A stretch of 23,270 nucleotides of DNA from Methanobacteriota archaeon (GCA_003694965.1 RFJG01000002.1:1-23270); one strand, 5' to 3'. Shown: positions 15,912-22,681, counted from the stretch's first letter. The notes: a model not told the origin generated them from the sequence alone. Translations and numbers: made by a program.

Positions 15912-16150
15912 CCTCTCAAGTAAAGCCAAGCATTGAACAACGCTATAACCATAGCGGCTATGTTGAGGATGATGAAAGGAACATCTCCGAGAGTGTATGC
16001 GTGGTATGTTAGGAGTGCTGAGCCAATAGCATAGAGCATTGTAAACCTTATGTCTGCAACCTTCCCATCTTTGTATGCCCTAACTGTTTCTGGTATCCAA
16101 CCGAGCAATATCAGTGCAACGCCAATAATGCCAGCTGTTATGTATTCCAT
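15908..16150 (-). CDS. SemiSWEET-like small membrane protein
   Basis: 80 residues with three predicted membrane helices (about 4-22, 36-54, 57-77). It aligns by eye with bacterial SemiSWEET sugar transporters: a helix ending in a Pro, a basic loop, a DI-containing start to helix 2, and a DVPFIILN motif beginning helix 3. SemiSWEETs work as dimers that move sugars across the membrane. The usual PQ hinge reads PE here. GGAGGG sits 11 nt upstream and overlaps the trm1 stop, so it is the third gene of the Ku-trm1 operon. Another small three-helix protein of unknown role remains possible. Confidence 0.72.
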   Translation of the reverse strand: MEYITAGIIGVALILLGWIPETVRAYKDGKVADIRFTMLYAIGSALLTYHAYTLGDVPFIILNIAAMVIALFNAWLYLRG

Positions 16151-16168
16151 ATTGCCATTTTCCCTCCA

Positions 16169-17140
16169 TCATTTTAAAGATAACTCCTTAAACAGCTCCT
16201 CTATTGCCTCCTCGTCGGCATTGCTTTTGAAAGCATTGGCCATAAAATGCGTCCTCGTAGCATTATATCCTCTTCCTCTCAAACCCTCTATGATGTCTGA
16301 GAGCTTGGGCGGCCTTACTTTTAGTTTTGATGAGAGCACTCCAACACTGTAAAAACTATGTAACTGGTCTAGCTCCTCCTCAAACAACGACAAATACTTA
16401 CTAGCTCTCTTATCTTGTGATGTTGCTTTCTTTATGATTTTCTTGTCGTGCAAACTTCCTTTCCATATGGGGCCATAATCTCTTCCTTCCCATACTGCCA
16501 TCCCTACATTCTTTTTGCTCTTCTCATAATAGCGCTTGCCTACTCTCACTATTGTCTTGAATTGATGCCTGTAATAGAAGGAACAAATTGGCATTATCCC
16601 TCTATCTCTTTTCATTGCCTCATCTGCAACTTTCTTCATAAGTATCCTTACTGCTGTCTCGTGGCAGAAGAAGTTATGTAATCCAATAGCTCCGTAGTAT
16701 TTCTTCAAGGCTTCTTTCTGTATTCCGCACAACATTAAGCTGTCTGTCGCTGTAACTGACAATACTCCTTCTCCAACTAAGTCTATCGCATGTCCTATGT
16801 GTTGAGCTGGAGAACCAAATGGGTCCAATTCAATACCGTCATAAATGCCATTGCTGTAGTCGTCAAAAGACCCCTCTATTACATTCCCTTCTATGTTGTT
16901 CCTCTTAAGGTTTTTCTTACAACAAGATATTGCCTTTTTACTCCTGTCCAGGAAATCAACTTCCTTCCCTGCTTCAAGGTTGTATCTTATTCCCCTAATG
17001 CCTGTTGCTGTGAAAGCATCTAACCATCTCCCTTCTTCAACTTCTCTTAATATGGCTACACTTATGTCCCTGCTTAGCTTCATTTCTGGGTTGTAAAAAA
17101 CACCTTCGCACAACTCTATGTCAGCTTTCCCTTCAATCAT
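16169..17140 (-). CDS. trm1: tRNA (guanine-26-N2)-dimethyltransferase Trm1
   Basis: 323 residues. It carries the Trm1 signatures FYNPEMKLSRDIS (15-27), the SAM-binding WLDAFTATGIRGIRY (39-53), ELDPFGSP (104-111) and SVTATDSLMLCG (128-139), plus a C-terminal winged-helix-like region with THFMANAFKSNA. It methylates G26 of tRNA using S-adenosylmethionine. Most archaeal Trm1 proteins are about 370-380 residues and carry a four-cysteine zinc site before GPLWxGxL. Here the corresponding GPIWKGSL is present but the cysteine pairs are missing, which explains the shorter length. Its start overlaps the Ku stop by 8 bp. Confidence 0.93.
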   Translation of the reverse strand: MIEGKADIELCEGVFYNPEMKLSRDISVAILREVEEGRWLDAFTATGIRGIRYNLEAGKEVDFLDRSKKAISCCKKNLKRNNIEGNVIEGSFDDYSNGIYDGIELDPFGSPAQHIGHAIDLVGEGVLSVTATDSLMLCGIQKEALKKYYGAIGLHNFFCHETAVRILMKKVADEAMKRDRGIMPICSFYYRHQFKTIVRVGKRYYEKSKKNVGMAVWEGRDYGPIWKGSLHDKKIIKKATSQDKRASKYLSLFEEELDQLHSFYSVGVLSSKLKVRPPKLSDIIEGLRGRGYNATRTHFMANAFKSNADEEAIEELFKELSLK

Positions 17141-17795
17141 TCTTTTTCCTCTTAGCTTCTATGTATCTCATCACTCTGAGAGTGAAATCATCCTTCTTCA
17201 TTTTTATGTAGTTGCCAAAACTCCCAACTTTCTTAGCAGCTATCAGTTTTTCCATAATGCTGGCTTCTTCTCCATCAATAGCGCTCCACTCCCAACTCTT
17301 TTCCATCTCCTCCTCAAAATGCAGTAAGGATAAGTAAGCGGAGTTGTTATGACTGTAAATACTGCATAACTCCTCCCTACCTCTATACACTATGACACCA
17401 ACACCGCTGACATTGCTCTTATGCATAGAATAGAATAGTGCTGATAATTCCTCTTGCGAGTTATCTGGCATAACTACGAAGCTCTTCTTAACATAAGGTA
17501 TAGGAGGTTTTCCTTCTATAAATCTGTCAATTACGATTTTTTTCGGTGCCGTACTTTTCAGCGTCTCCAAGACTTCCTCCTCTACTGCTATATTATCGTG
17601 ATTAACGATAGCTCCCCTAACTATCTCATCATTTGAGAGCTCCTCTCCCTTCCCACACATTTTCTTATAATGGACAAGTTCCTTGTGCTCCCTACACATA
17701 AGCCTGAACCTCAAATTGTTCTTAGCAACTCTGTAAAGTTTCAATGGTATAGAACTTATCCCAACAGACAGCACTCCTTTCCAAAGGGCACGCAT
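17133..17795 (-). CDS. ku: Bacterial-type Ku protein (NHEJ DNA end-binding)
   Basis: 220 residues, covering the Ku core without the long C-terminal tail some bacterial Ku proteins carry. It opens MRALWKGVLSVGISSIPLKL, the typical Ku signature. YKKMCGKGEE, DEIVRGA, a PYVKKSFVVMPD block near 100-111, and IVYRGREELCSI near 135-146 follow at family positions. Ku homodimers encircle DNA ends and recruit LigD-type ligase/polymerase for non-homologous end joining. No ligase or primase-polymerase partner is in this window. It is first in an operon with trm1 and a SemiSWEET-like gene, driven by a TATA box shared with the divergent deaminase gene. Confidence 0.92.
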   Translation of the reverse strand: MRALWKGVLSVGISSIPLKLYRVAKNNLRFRLMCREHKELVHYKKMCGKGEELSNDEIVRGAIVNHDNIAVEEEVLETLKSTAPKKIVIDRFIEGKPPIPYVKKSFVVMPDNSQEELSALFYSMHKSNVSGVGVIVYRGREELCSIYSHNNSAYLSLLHFEEEMEKSWEWSAIDGEEASIMEKLIAAKKVGSFGNYIKMKKDDFTLRVMRYIEAKRKKND

Positions 17796-17816
17796 ACTTA
17801 CATTACTCGCACATCA

Positions 17817-17824
17817 TTTATAAA
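17817..17824. promoter_or_regulatory. Palindromic TATA box shared by divergent Ku and deaminase genes
   Basis: TTTATAAA is its own reverse complement. Its centre is about 25.5 bp from the Ku ATG (17795, minus) and about 26.5 bp from the deaminase ATG (17847, plus), in a spacer of only 51 bp. Neither gene has a Shine-Dalgarno. One box therefore appears to serve two leaderless transcripts. Confidence 0.6.
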
Positions 17825-17846
17825 GAATTCTTACAACTTACTACTT

Positions 17847-19076
17847 ATGCTCCTGAAAGGCGGAACAGTGCTAACCCCTAGTGGATGGAAAAAACAAGAT
17901 GTGGAGATAGAAGGTACGGTAATTAAGTCTGTTGGCCCCTCTTCCAAGAGCGATGATGTTATTGATTGCTCCAACTCCTTGATAATGCCAGCTTTTTGCA
18001 ACATGCACACTCACGTGGCAATGTCAATAATGAGGAATGTTGGAGAGGGCCTATCTCTGCACGATTGGCTCAAAAAGAACATATGGCCAAGAGAGGAGAA
18101 GCTAACGAGAGAGGATATCTACTACTCCTCTCTTCTCTCATCTTTTGAGATGTTACTATCTGGGACGAGCTGTTTCAATGACATGTATTGGAAATTTCCA
18201 GAAGAGATAGAGAGGGCCGCTCGTGATGCTGGAATACGTTCTGTTGTTTCTTTGGATGTGGCTTTGGCAAAAGAGCCCTTGAAAAGTGTGGAAGGATTTG
18301 TCAGGGAGGGAAGGGCCACGGCAGTCCATAGCATATATGCTGGGGAAGAGGAGGCAATAATCAAGATGTATGAGCTCTCACAACAGAAGAAGGTTCCATT
18401 CCATATACACATTGCTGAGACAAGAGAGGAGCTATTCATATCGCTGAAACGCTATGGGAAGAGGCCCGTAGAGTACTTAGACAGTCTAGGAGTTCTCGGC
18501 CCTAACACTATCTTGGCACATTCTTCTTGGATAACAGTAAGGGAGATGGACATGATAGCAAAAAGCTTCTCAACAATAGTCCATTGCCCAACGAGCAATC
18601 TCAAATTAGCAACAGGAGGAATATGTCCCCTCCACGAAGTTCAGAAGAGAGGCGTTAATATAACCCTGGCTACTGATGGGCCAGCTTCTAACAATAGCCA
18701 AAATATGTTTGAAACTTTGAAGTTAGCAGGCCTTCTCCAAAAACACAAGTATTGGGATGCCAAATTAGGAGAGCCGGACAAGCTCTTGGCCTTCTCTTCT
18801 ATCAATGGTTTTAAGGCACTTTCCATAAATGCGGGGACAATAGAAGAAGGCAAGGAAGCTGACATAGTGGTGGTGGAGAGAGCTCCTAACCTCTATCCAT
18901 TAAATGACCCCTCTACTGCTATTGTATACTCTGCTGACAGAGCCAATGTAAGCCATGTCTTTGTCAAAGGGGAACACAACATAGTTGATGGGAAGATTAG
19001 GGAAGACAAGGAACAATTACTTAACGATGCCCTGTCCTATGTTGAGAAGAGAGCATATGAGCTTAGAGAGCTCTAA
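17847..19076 (+). CDS. Metal-dependent amidohydrolase, MtaD/DadD-type adenosine (SAH/MTA/5'-deoxyadenosine) deaminase
   Basis: 409 residues from ATG 17847. The frame is open upstream, but that part lies antisense in Ku. A beta-sandwich N-terminus (KGGTVLTPSGW, IEGTVIKSVG) leads into IMPAFCNMHTHVAM with metal ligands H54 and H56. HIHIAETREE carries H188 and E191, AHSSW carries H225, HCPTSNLKLATGG follows, and LATDGPASNN carries D277. This set defines the amidohydrolase subfamily of S-adenosylhomocysteine, methylthioadenosine and 5'-deoxyadenosine deaminases, which recycle nucleoside by-products of SAM chemistry. The exact substrate cannot be told from sequence. It is monocistronic, leaderless and divergent from Ku. 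Its stop is 56 bp before tRNA-Gly. Confidence 0.9.
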   Translation: MLLKGGTVLTPSGWKKQDVEIEGTVIKSVGPSSKSDDVIDCSNSLIMPAFCNMHTHVAMSIMRNVGEGLSLHDWLKKNIWPREEKLTREDIYYSSLLSSFEMLLSGTSCFNDMYWKFPEEIERAARDAGIRSVVSLDVALAKEPLKSVEGFVREGRATAVHSIYAGEEEAIIKMYELSQQKKVPFHIHIAETREELFISLKRYGKRPVEYLDSLGVLGPNTILAHSSWITVREMDMIAKSFSTIVHCPTSNLKLATGGICPLHEVQKRGVNITLATDGPASNNSQNMFETLKLAGLLQKHKYWDAKLGEPDKLLAFSSINGFKALSINAGTIEEGKEADIVVVERAPNLYPLNDPSTAIVYSADRANVSHVFVKGEHNIVDGKIREDKEQLLNDALSYVEKRAYELREL

Positions 19077-19097
19077 TTCATTTGACTTGGGAGAATG

Positions 19098-19105
19098 CTT
19101 AAAAA
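19098..19105 (+). promoter_or_regulatory. TATA box for tRNA-Gly
   Basis: CTTAAAAA lies about 31 bp upstream of the mature tRNA 5' end, predicting a start a few bases before it. Confidence 0.4.
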
Positions 19106-19132
19106 GACTTCTTAGTTATATTGCCCTACTAC

Positions 19133-19203
19133 GCGGCCGTAGTCTAGTGGTAGGACACCACCCTGCCACGGTGGAGACCCGGGTTCAAATCCCGGCGGCC
19201 GCA
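19133..19203 (+). tRNA. tRNA-Gly (anticodon GCC)
   Basis: Seventy-one bases fold as a full cloverleaf. The acceptor stem is GCGGCCG (19133-19139) with CGGCCGC (19196-19202). There is a short D arm with AGTGGTA. The anticodon stem CCACC/GGTGG encloses loop CTGCCAC with GCC at 19165-19167. The T stem CCGGG/CCCGG has loop TTCAAAT. The discriminator is A at 19203, followed by CTC, so the 3' CCA is not encoded. No intron. It decodes GGC/GGU glycine codons. Confidence 0.96.
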
Positions 19204-19224
19204 CTCGCCTTTAGAAAAGGCGAG
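19204..19224 (+). other. Perfect 9-bp hairpin with 3-nt loop, directly after tRNA-Gly
   Basis: CTCGCCTTT (19204-19212), loop AGA, AAAGGCGAG (19216-19224): nine perfect pairs. It abuts the tRNA discriminator base, so it would lie in the tRNA 3' trailer or mark its end. It lacks the T-run of an intrinsic terminator. Confidence 0.7.
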
Positions 19225-19240
19225 ACCCAAACTATCTTAT

Positions 19241-19261
19241 GTAGGAACCTACGGTTCCTAC
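19241..19261 (+). other. Second perfect 9-bp hairpin with 3-nt loop
   Basis: GTAGGAACC (19241-19249), loop TAC, GGTTCCTAC (19253-19261). It has the same stem and loop size as the hairpin 16 bp upstream but an unrelated stem sequence. No coding frame explains it. Confidence 0.7.
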
Positions 19262-19395
19262 CACCTCCCTTTTGCGTATATCTGCCGGAGAGCATCTAAT
19301 TGAAGATGGCGCTAGCCTAATTGAAATTTTGGTTCTACCTTTTAGTAAAAGGCTGATTGGTAAAAGTTCAGAAAGGCCATGAGTGGTTGAGTACT
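19262..19395 (+). ncRNA. Possible structured RNA or leader between tRNA-Gly and SBDS
   Basis: This part of the tRNA-SBDS spacer (19204-19449, 246 bp) has no convincing ORF. It holds a 9-bp direct repeat CTAATTGAA (19296-19304 and 19317-19325) and a third short-loop hairpin, CCTTTT/AAAAGG with loop AGT (19338-19352). A short CATCT/AGATG stem lies near 19293-19309. I do not recognise a known RNA family; RNase P, SRP and C/D-box signatures were not found. The ncRNA label is a hypothesis. Confidence 0.25.
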
Positions 19396-19403
19396 ATTAA
19401 AAA
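19396..19403 (+). promoter_or_regulatory. TATA box of the SBDS-exosome superoperon
   Basis: ATTAAAAA predicts a start near 19425, leaving a leader of about 24 nt that contains AAAGGTG (19438-19444) in front of the SBDS ATG at 19450. Unlike several other genes here, this transcript appears leadered. Confidence 0.45.
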
Positions 19404-19449
19404 CCTTACTAAACATAAGTTCTCTACTACCTTATGGAAAGGTGTATGA

Positions 19450-20142
19450 ATGGGAGATCTTGATAAGGCTATTATTGGAAGGATAGAAAAGAATGGACAT
19501 AAGTTTGAGCTTTTTCTAGATCCCGACAAGGCTTATGACTACTTGGAGGGAAAGAAAAAAGACCTCAACAACATCCTTGTTGCAGAAGAGGTTTTCAAGG
19601 ATGCGAGGAAGGGAGAGAGGCAGAGCCCGCAGGCTCTCCAAGAGGCTTTTGGCACAACTGACATATATGAGATATTAGAGACAGTCCTCCACAAAGGAGA
19701 AGTACAACTAACAACAGAGCAGAAGAAAAAGATGCTTGAGAAAAAAAGAAAACAAGTCATAGACCTCATAGCAAAAGAAGCGATAGACGCGAAGACCAAC
19801 ACGCCCATACCTCCACAGAGGATAGAACTGGCTATGGAACAGGCAAAGGTTCACATAGACCCTTTCAAAAAACCAGAAGACCAGATAGAGAAGGTCATAT
19901 CTGCTCTCAGGCCCATAATACCTATAAAGATGGAGAAGGTCCAAATAGCTGTAAGAGTGCCCGCAACATATGCTGTTAATGCATACTCAATATTGAAATC
20001 CTATAAGATAGTTAAAGAGGAGTGGGGTTCTTCGGGAGAGTTACTAGCACTTGTGGAGATACCTGCTGGTTTGCAGGGGGAGCTCTACGACAGGTTGGGG
20101 AAGTTGACTCACGGGGAAGCCCAGACTAAGATAATAAGGTGA
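19450..20142 (+). CDS. sdo1: SBDS/Sdo1 ribosome maturation protein
   Basis: 230 residues, the standard archaeal length. The N-terminal FYSH domain (about 1-85) contains KFELFLDPDKAYDYLEGKKKDLNNIL and a DARKGERQSP segment. The helical middle has QRIELAMEQAKVHIDPFKKPEDQ. The C-terminal ferredoxin-like domain begins at about 160. SBDS works with elongation-factor-like GTPases to mature the large ribosomal subunit and is encoded upstream of the exosome in most archaea. The start follows AAAGGTG at 5 nt. The next gene begins one base after the stop codon. Confidence 0.95.
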   Translation: MGDLDKAIIGRIEKNGHKFELFLDPDKAYDYLEGKKKDLNNILVAEEVFKDARKGERQSPQALQEAFGTTDIYEILETVLHKGEVQLTTEQKKKMLEKKRKQVIDLIAKEAIDAKTNTPIPPQRIELAMEQAKVHIDPFKKPEDQIEKVISALRPIIPIKMEKVQIAVRVPATYAVNAYSILKSYKIVKEEWGSSGELLALVEIPAGLQGELYDRLGKLTHGEAQTKIIR

Positions 20143-20143
20143 T

Positions 20144-20740
20144 ATGGAAATGAAACGTATATACATCCCAGGAGATGTTATTGATGAGCCAGTTGCTAAA
20201 TCTCTGGCTGTTAGAGAAGACAAGGGGAAGCTCTACGCTACTGTCGTCGGGACAGTAGAGGGTAAGAGTTTCATACCTTTTGAGCTTGCTTACATTCCCG
20301 TCGTGGGAGATGCCATAGTAGGCATTGTCTATGACAAGAAGCCCAGTGTCTATTTTGTTGACACCAATAGCTCATACACTGGCTTGGTCATAGCAAGAGA
20401 CTTAAGGGGTGCTGAGCTTGATGTCGGCGATGTGATATTTGCCAAAGTAAAAAAGGTAGAAGAAGATAGTATTGTCTTGGGAGACATAAAAATACTCCAA
20501 AATGGCAAGATAATGTCCGTGCCAAGTTCCAAGATACCGCGCATAATAGGAAAGGGAGCTAGTATGCTTAACCTCATAAAAGACGCTACCAAGACTGTCA
20601 TATATGTTGGCGCTAACGGCTATGTTTGGATAGCTGGCAAGGATGTTGGCAAAAGTGTTAAAGCAATAAATGCTATAATAGAGAAGGCCCACCTCAGCGG
20701 CCTCACTGATGAGATTAAGCAGATGTTGGAGAGTGATTGA
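20144..20740 (+). CDS. rrp4: Exosome RNA-binding subunit Rrp4
   Basis: 198 residues. The N-terminal domain (IYIPGDVID near 6-14) is followed by an S1 domain (about 65-120, with DLRGAELDVGDVIFAKV). A KH domain (about 125-190) has IPRIIGKGASMLNLIKDAT and a GANGYVWI strand. Rrp4 forms part of the cap of the archaeal exosome, binding RNA and feeding it to the Rrp41-Rrp42 ring. It overlaps or closely abuts rrp41. All three domains appear intact. Confidence 0.95.
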   Translation: MEMKRIYIPGDVIDEPVAKSLAVREDKGKLYATVVGTVEGKSFIPFELAYIPVVGDAIVGIVYDKKPSVYFVDTNSSYTGLVIARDLRGAELDVGDVIFAKVKKVEEDSIVLGDIKILQNGKIMSVPSSKIPRIIGKGASMLNLIKDATKTVIYVGANGYVWIAGKDVGKSVKAINAIIEKAHLSGLTDEIKQMLESD

Positions 20741-20741
20741 T

Positions 20742-21479
20742 GTGGATGTTGAATTATTTAAGGATGGAAAGAGGTTAGATGGTAGAGATGTTGAAGACTT
20801 GAGGAAACCCCTCAAATTAGAGGTTGGTGTTCTGCAAAAGGCTAATGGCTCCGCCTATATGGAATGGGGCAAGAACAAGATACTTGCTGGCGTTTTTGGC
20901 CCAAAGGAGGCGATACCTAAGCACTTAGCTAACCCCGAGAGGGGGGTCATAAGGTGCATATATACGATGTCCACCTTTGCGGGCTTGGAAGACCACGGTA
21001 GGATGGGCCCTAACAGGAGGAGCATAGAGATAAGTAAGGTTATGAGAGAGGCCTTGGAGAATGTTGTCATGCTGGAGAAATTCCCATCTACTATCATAGA
21101 GGTCTATGTCATAGTGCTCCAATCAGAAGGCGGGACAAGGGTTAGCTCCCTTACTGCAGCCGCTGCCGCGTTGATGGATGCAGGCATACCTATGAAGGAG
21201 CCAATAGCTGCTGTTGCTGCTGGCAAAGCTGGCGGCAAGGTAATCCTAGACCTTAACAAGGATGAGGACAACTATGGAGAGGCTGATGTTCCTATGGCAT
21301 TTACCAAGAGCGGGGACATAGTGCTTTTCCAGATGGATGGGAAGCTCTCAAAAGAGGAGCTTGAAACAGCCATAGATTATGGGTGGAAAGGGACCGAGAA
21401 ACTCTTTGAATTGCAGAGGAAGGCATTTGAGGAGGAGTACTCCGAACCTTTAGATAAGAAATTGAGGATGGTGGAATAA
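20742..21479 (+). CDS. rrp41: Exosome catalytic subunit Rrp41 (RNase PH-like)
   Basis: 245 residues from GTG 20742, with GGAG at 20728-20731 ten nt upstream. GTG 20733 is an alternative that adds three residues and overlaps the rrp4 stop. It opens DVELFKDGKRLDGRD, typical of Rrp41. The phosphate/RNA-binding NRRSIEISKVMREAL and QSEGGTRVSSLTAAAAAL segments are present. The catalytic acidic block DLNKDEDNYGEADVPMAF lies at about 170-187. It carries the phosphorolytic 3'-5' exoribonuclease activity of the hexameric ring with Rrp42. Confidence 0.95.
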   Translation: MDVELFKDGKRLDGRDVEDLRKPLKLEVGVLQKANGSAYMEWGKNKILAGVFGPKEAIPKHLANPERGVIRCIYTMSTFAGLEDHGRMGPNRRSIEISKVMREALENVVMLEKFPSTIIEVYVIVLQSEGGTRVSSLTAAAAALMDAGIPMKEPIAAVAAGKAGGKVILDLNKDEDNYGEADVPMAFTKSGDIVLFQMDGKLSKEELETAIDYGWKGTEKLFELQRKAFEEEYSEPLDKKLRMVE

Positions 21480-22277
21480 ATGAGCAAATACTCCGTAATA
21501 TCGAATGTAAGGAAGGAGTTCATATCCTCTTTCCTGAAAAAGAAGGAGAGGGTCGATGGAAGGGCCTTCGATGAAATGAGAAGTGCAGATATCCAAGTTA
21601 ATCCCGTGCCGCACGCAGAGGGCTCTGCAATAGCAAGTCTTGGAAAGACGCAAGTCCTTGCCGGCATAAAGCTGGATATAGTTGAGCCTTTCCCAGACGA
21701 GCCAACTAAGGGAGTCCTAATAAGTAATGCCGAGTTATTGCCTCTTGCTTCCAAGTATTTTGAGCCGGGCCCTCCTAATGAAGTAAGCATAGAGTTTGCG
21801 CGTGTTGTTGACAGGGCTGTGAGGCACTCAGAAGCTCTTGACATGGAGAAGCTCTTCGTGGAAGATGAGAAGGTAATAGGTGTTTTTATGGACCTCTATG
21901 TCGTTGATTATGATGGTAACTTGTTCGACGCTGCCGTGCTAGCCGCTTCAGCTGCCTTGAAGAACTGCCGCCTCCCTAAAATAGAGGATGGTAAGTTTGT
22001 TAGGACAGAGAGTAGCGGCAACTTGCCCATAGAGGAGAAAAACTTGCCAGTTAGTTGCACATTTTCCAAGATAGATGGCTCCATACTTCTAGACCCTGGT
22101 ATGGACGAAGAGATGGCAAGCGATGCGATGATGACTCTTGGATTTACTGATGGCCATGTCGTTTCTATGCAGAAGAGGGGAACAGGCAGCTTTAAAAAGA
22201 GTGAAGTACTAAATATGGTGGACATTGCCTTTAGCAAGCACGATGGCTTGAAGAAGGTTTTGGAGGTATCTTCATGA
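21480..22277 (+). CDS. rrp42: Exosome subunit Rrp42 (non-catalytic RNase PH-like)
   Basis: 265 residues, starting directly after the rrp41 TAA. It has the RNase PH fold with ERVDGRAFDEMRSADI near the N-terminus, GSAIASLGKTQVLAGIKLDI, and LPLASKYFEPGPPNE. It lacks the acidic catalytic set of Rrp41, as expected. Rrp42 alternates with Rrp41 in the exosome ring and contributes to RNA binding and active-site structure. Its last four bases overlap the L37Ae ATG. Confidence 0.95.
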   Translation: MSKYSVISNVRKEFISSFLKKKERVDGRAFDEMRSADIQVNPVPHAEGSAIASLGKTQVLAGIKLDIVEPFPDEPTKGVLISNAELLPLASKYFEPGPPNEVSIEFARVVDRAVRHSEALDMEKLFVEDEKVIGVFMDLYVVDYDGNLFDAAVLAASAALKNCRLPKIEDGKFVRTESSGNLPIEEKNLPVSCTFSKIDGSILLDPGMDEEMASDAMMTLGFTDGHVVSMQKRGTGSFKKSEVLNMVDIAFSKHDGLKKVLEVSS

Positions 22278-22534
22278 TAAGCACACCAAGATATGGGAGG
22301 AAGACAAGGAAAAGGTATGGTAAAACAGAACAGCAGACAAGGGAGCTCTATGAGTGCCCAACTTGTGGTAAGAAGAAACTAAGGAGGAGGAGTTTCGCAA
22401 TATTCGTATGCAAGAGTTGCAACTCCGTTGTTGCTGGAGGCGCTTACAGGGCAAACACAGAAGCTGGAGATACTGCCAGGAGGGCAGTAATAGCTTATAT
22501 GCAGGGCCAGCTATCTGCTGAGGAGGGGAGTTAA
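22274..22534 (+). CDS. rpl37ae: Ribosomal protein L37Ae
   Basis: 86 residues. An arginine- and lysine-rich N-terminus (RYGRKTRKRYG) is followed by an intact zinc ribbon: CPTC at about 29-32 and CKSC at about 47-50. GGAYRANTEAGDTARRAV follows, characteristic of the family. It is a zinc-binding large-subunit protein. It overlaps rrp42 by 4 bp and rpo12 by 1 bp (TAATG), in the conserved archaeal superoperon order. The intact ribbon here contrasts with the degraded one in the next gene. Confidence 0.95.
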   Translation: MISTPRYGRKTRKRYGKTEQQTRELYECPTCGKKKLRRRSFAIFVCKSCNSVVAGGAYRANTEAGDTARRAVIAYMQGQLSAEEGS

Positions 22535-22671
22535 TGCCTTCTTATAGGATATGGCCAACAGGAGAGAGGATTGAGATAGAAGAGCTTAAGGAGTATAACC
22601 TTCCATTCTCTGGAGCTAAGGTAATACTCAAGGAGAAGGCTCCTGTTGCCAGAGAGGTCTCCACAGACTAA
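22534..22671 (+). CDS. rpo12: RNA polymerase subunit Rpo12 (RpoP) lacking all zinc-ribbon cysteines
   Basis: 45 residues, full-length for Rpo12, and in the position rpo12 usually takes between L37Ae and Pcc1. The sequence starts MPSYRIWPTGERIEIEELKE and ends with a KVILKEKAPVAREV tail, which matches the family's YKC..C…LEEL and CPxCxxxILxKxRPxVxKxV pattern. By that comparison, the four zinc ligands read Ile, Thr, Leu and Ser. No cysteine remains anywhere in the protein. Rpo12 (Rpb12 homologue) binds the Rpo3/Rpo10 assembly platform. The basic C-terminal tail, which makes most of the contacts, is kept. The frame is clean, so this looks like evolved loss, not a pseudogene. Confidence 0.8.
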   Translation: MPSYRIWPTGERIEIEELKEYNLPFSGAKVILKEKAPVAREVSTD

Positions 22672-22681
22672 TGGATTGCTA

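Noticed and set aside
18985..19299. 104-codon plus-strand open frame spanning the end of the deaminase gene and the tRNA
   Set aside because: It runs through tRNA-Gly and the hairpins and out of frame through the deaminase. It is a chance open frame.
19262..19395. C/D-box guide RNA, RNase P RNA or SRP RNA
   Set aside because: Isolated TGAAGA and CTGA strings occur, but box spacing and the conserved cores of RNase P and SRP RNA are not present.
19434..19463. Ten-codon upstream ORF overlapping the SBDS start
   Set aside because: The ATG at 19434 opens a frame of nine residues ending inside SBDS. It has no ribosome site and is probably fortuitous.
22534..22671. Frameshifted or pseudogene rpo12
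   Set aside because: The frame is open over the full expected length, starts with an overlapping TAATG and aligns end to end without a shift. Only the cysteines differ.
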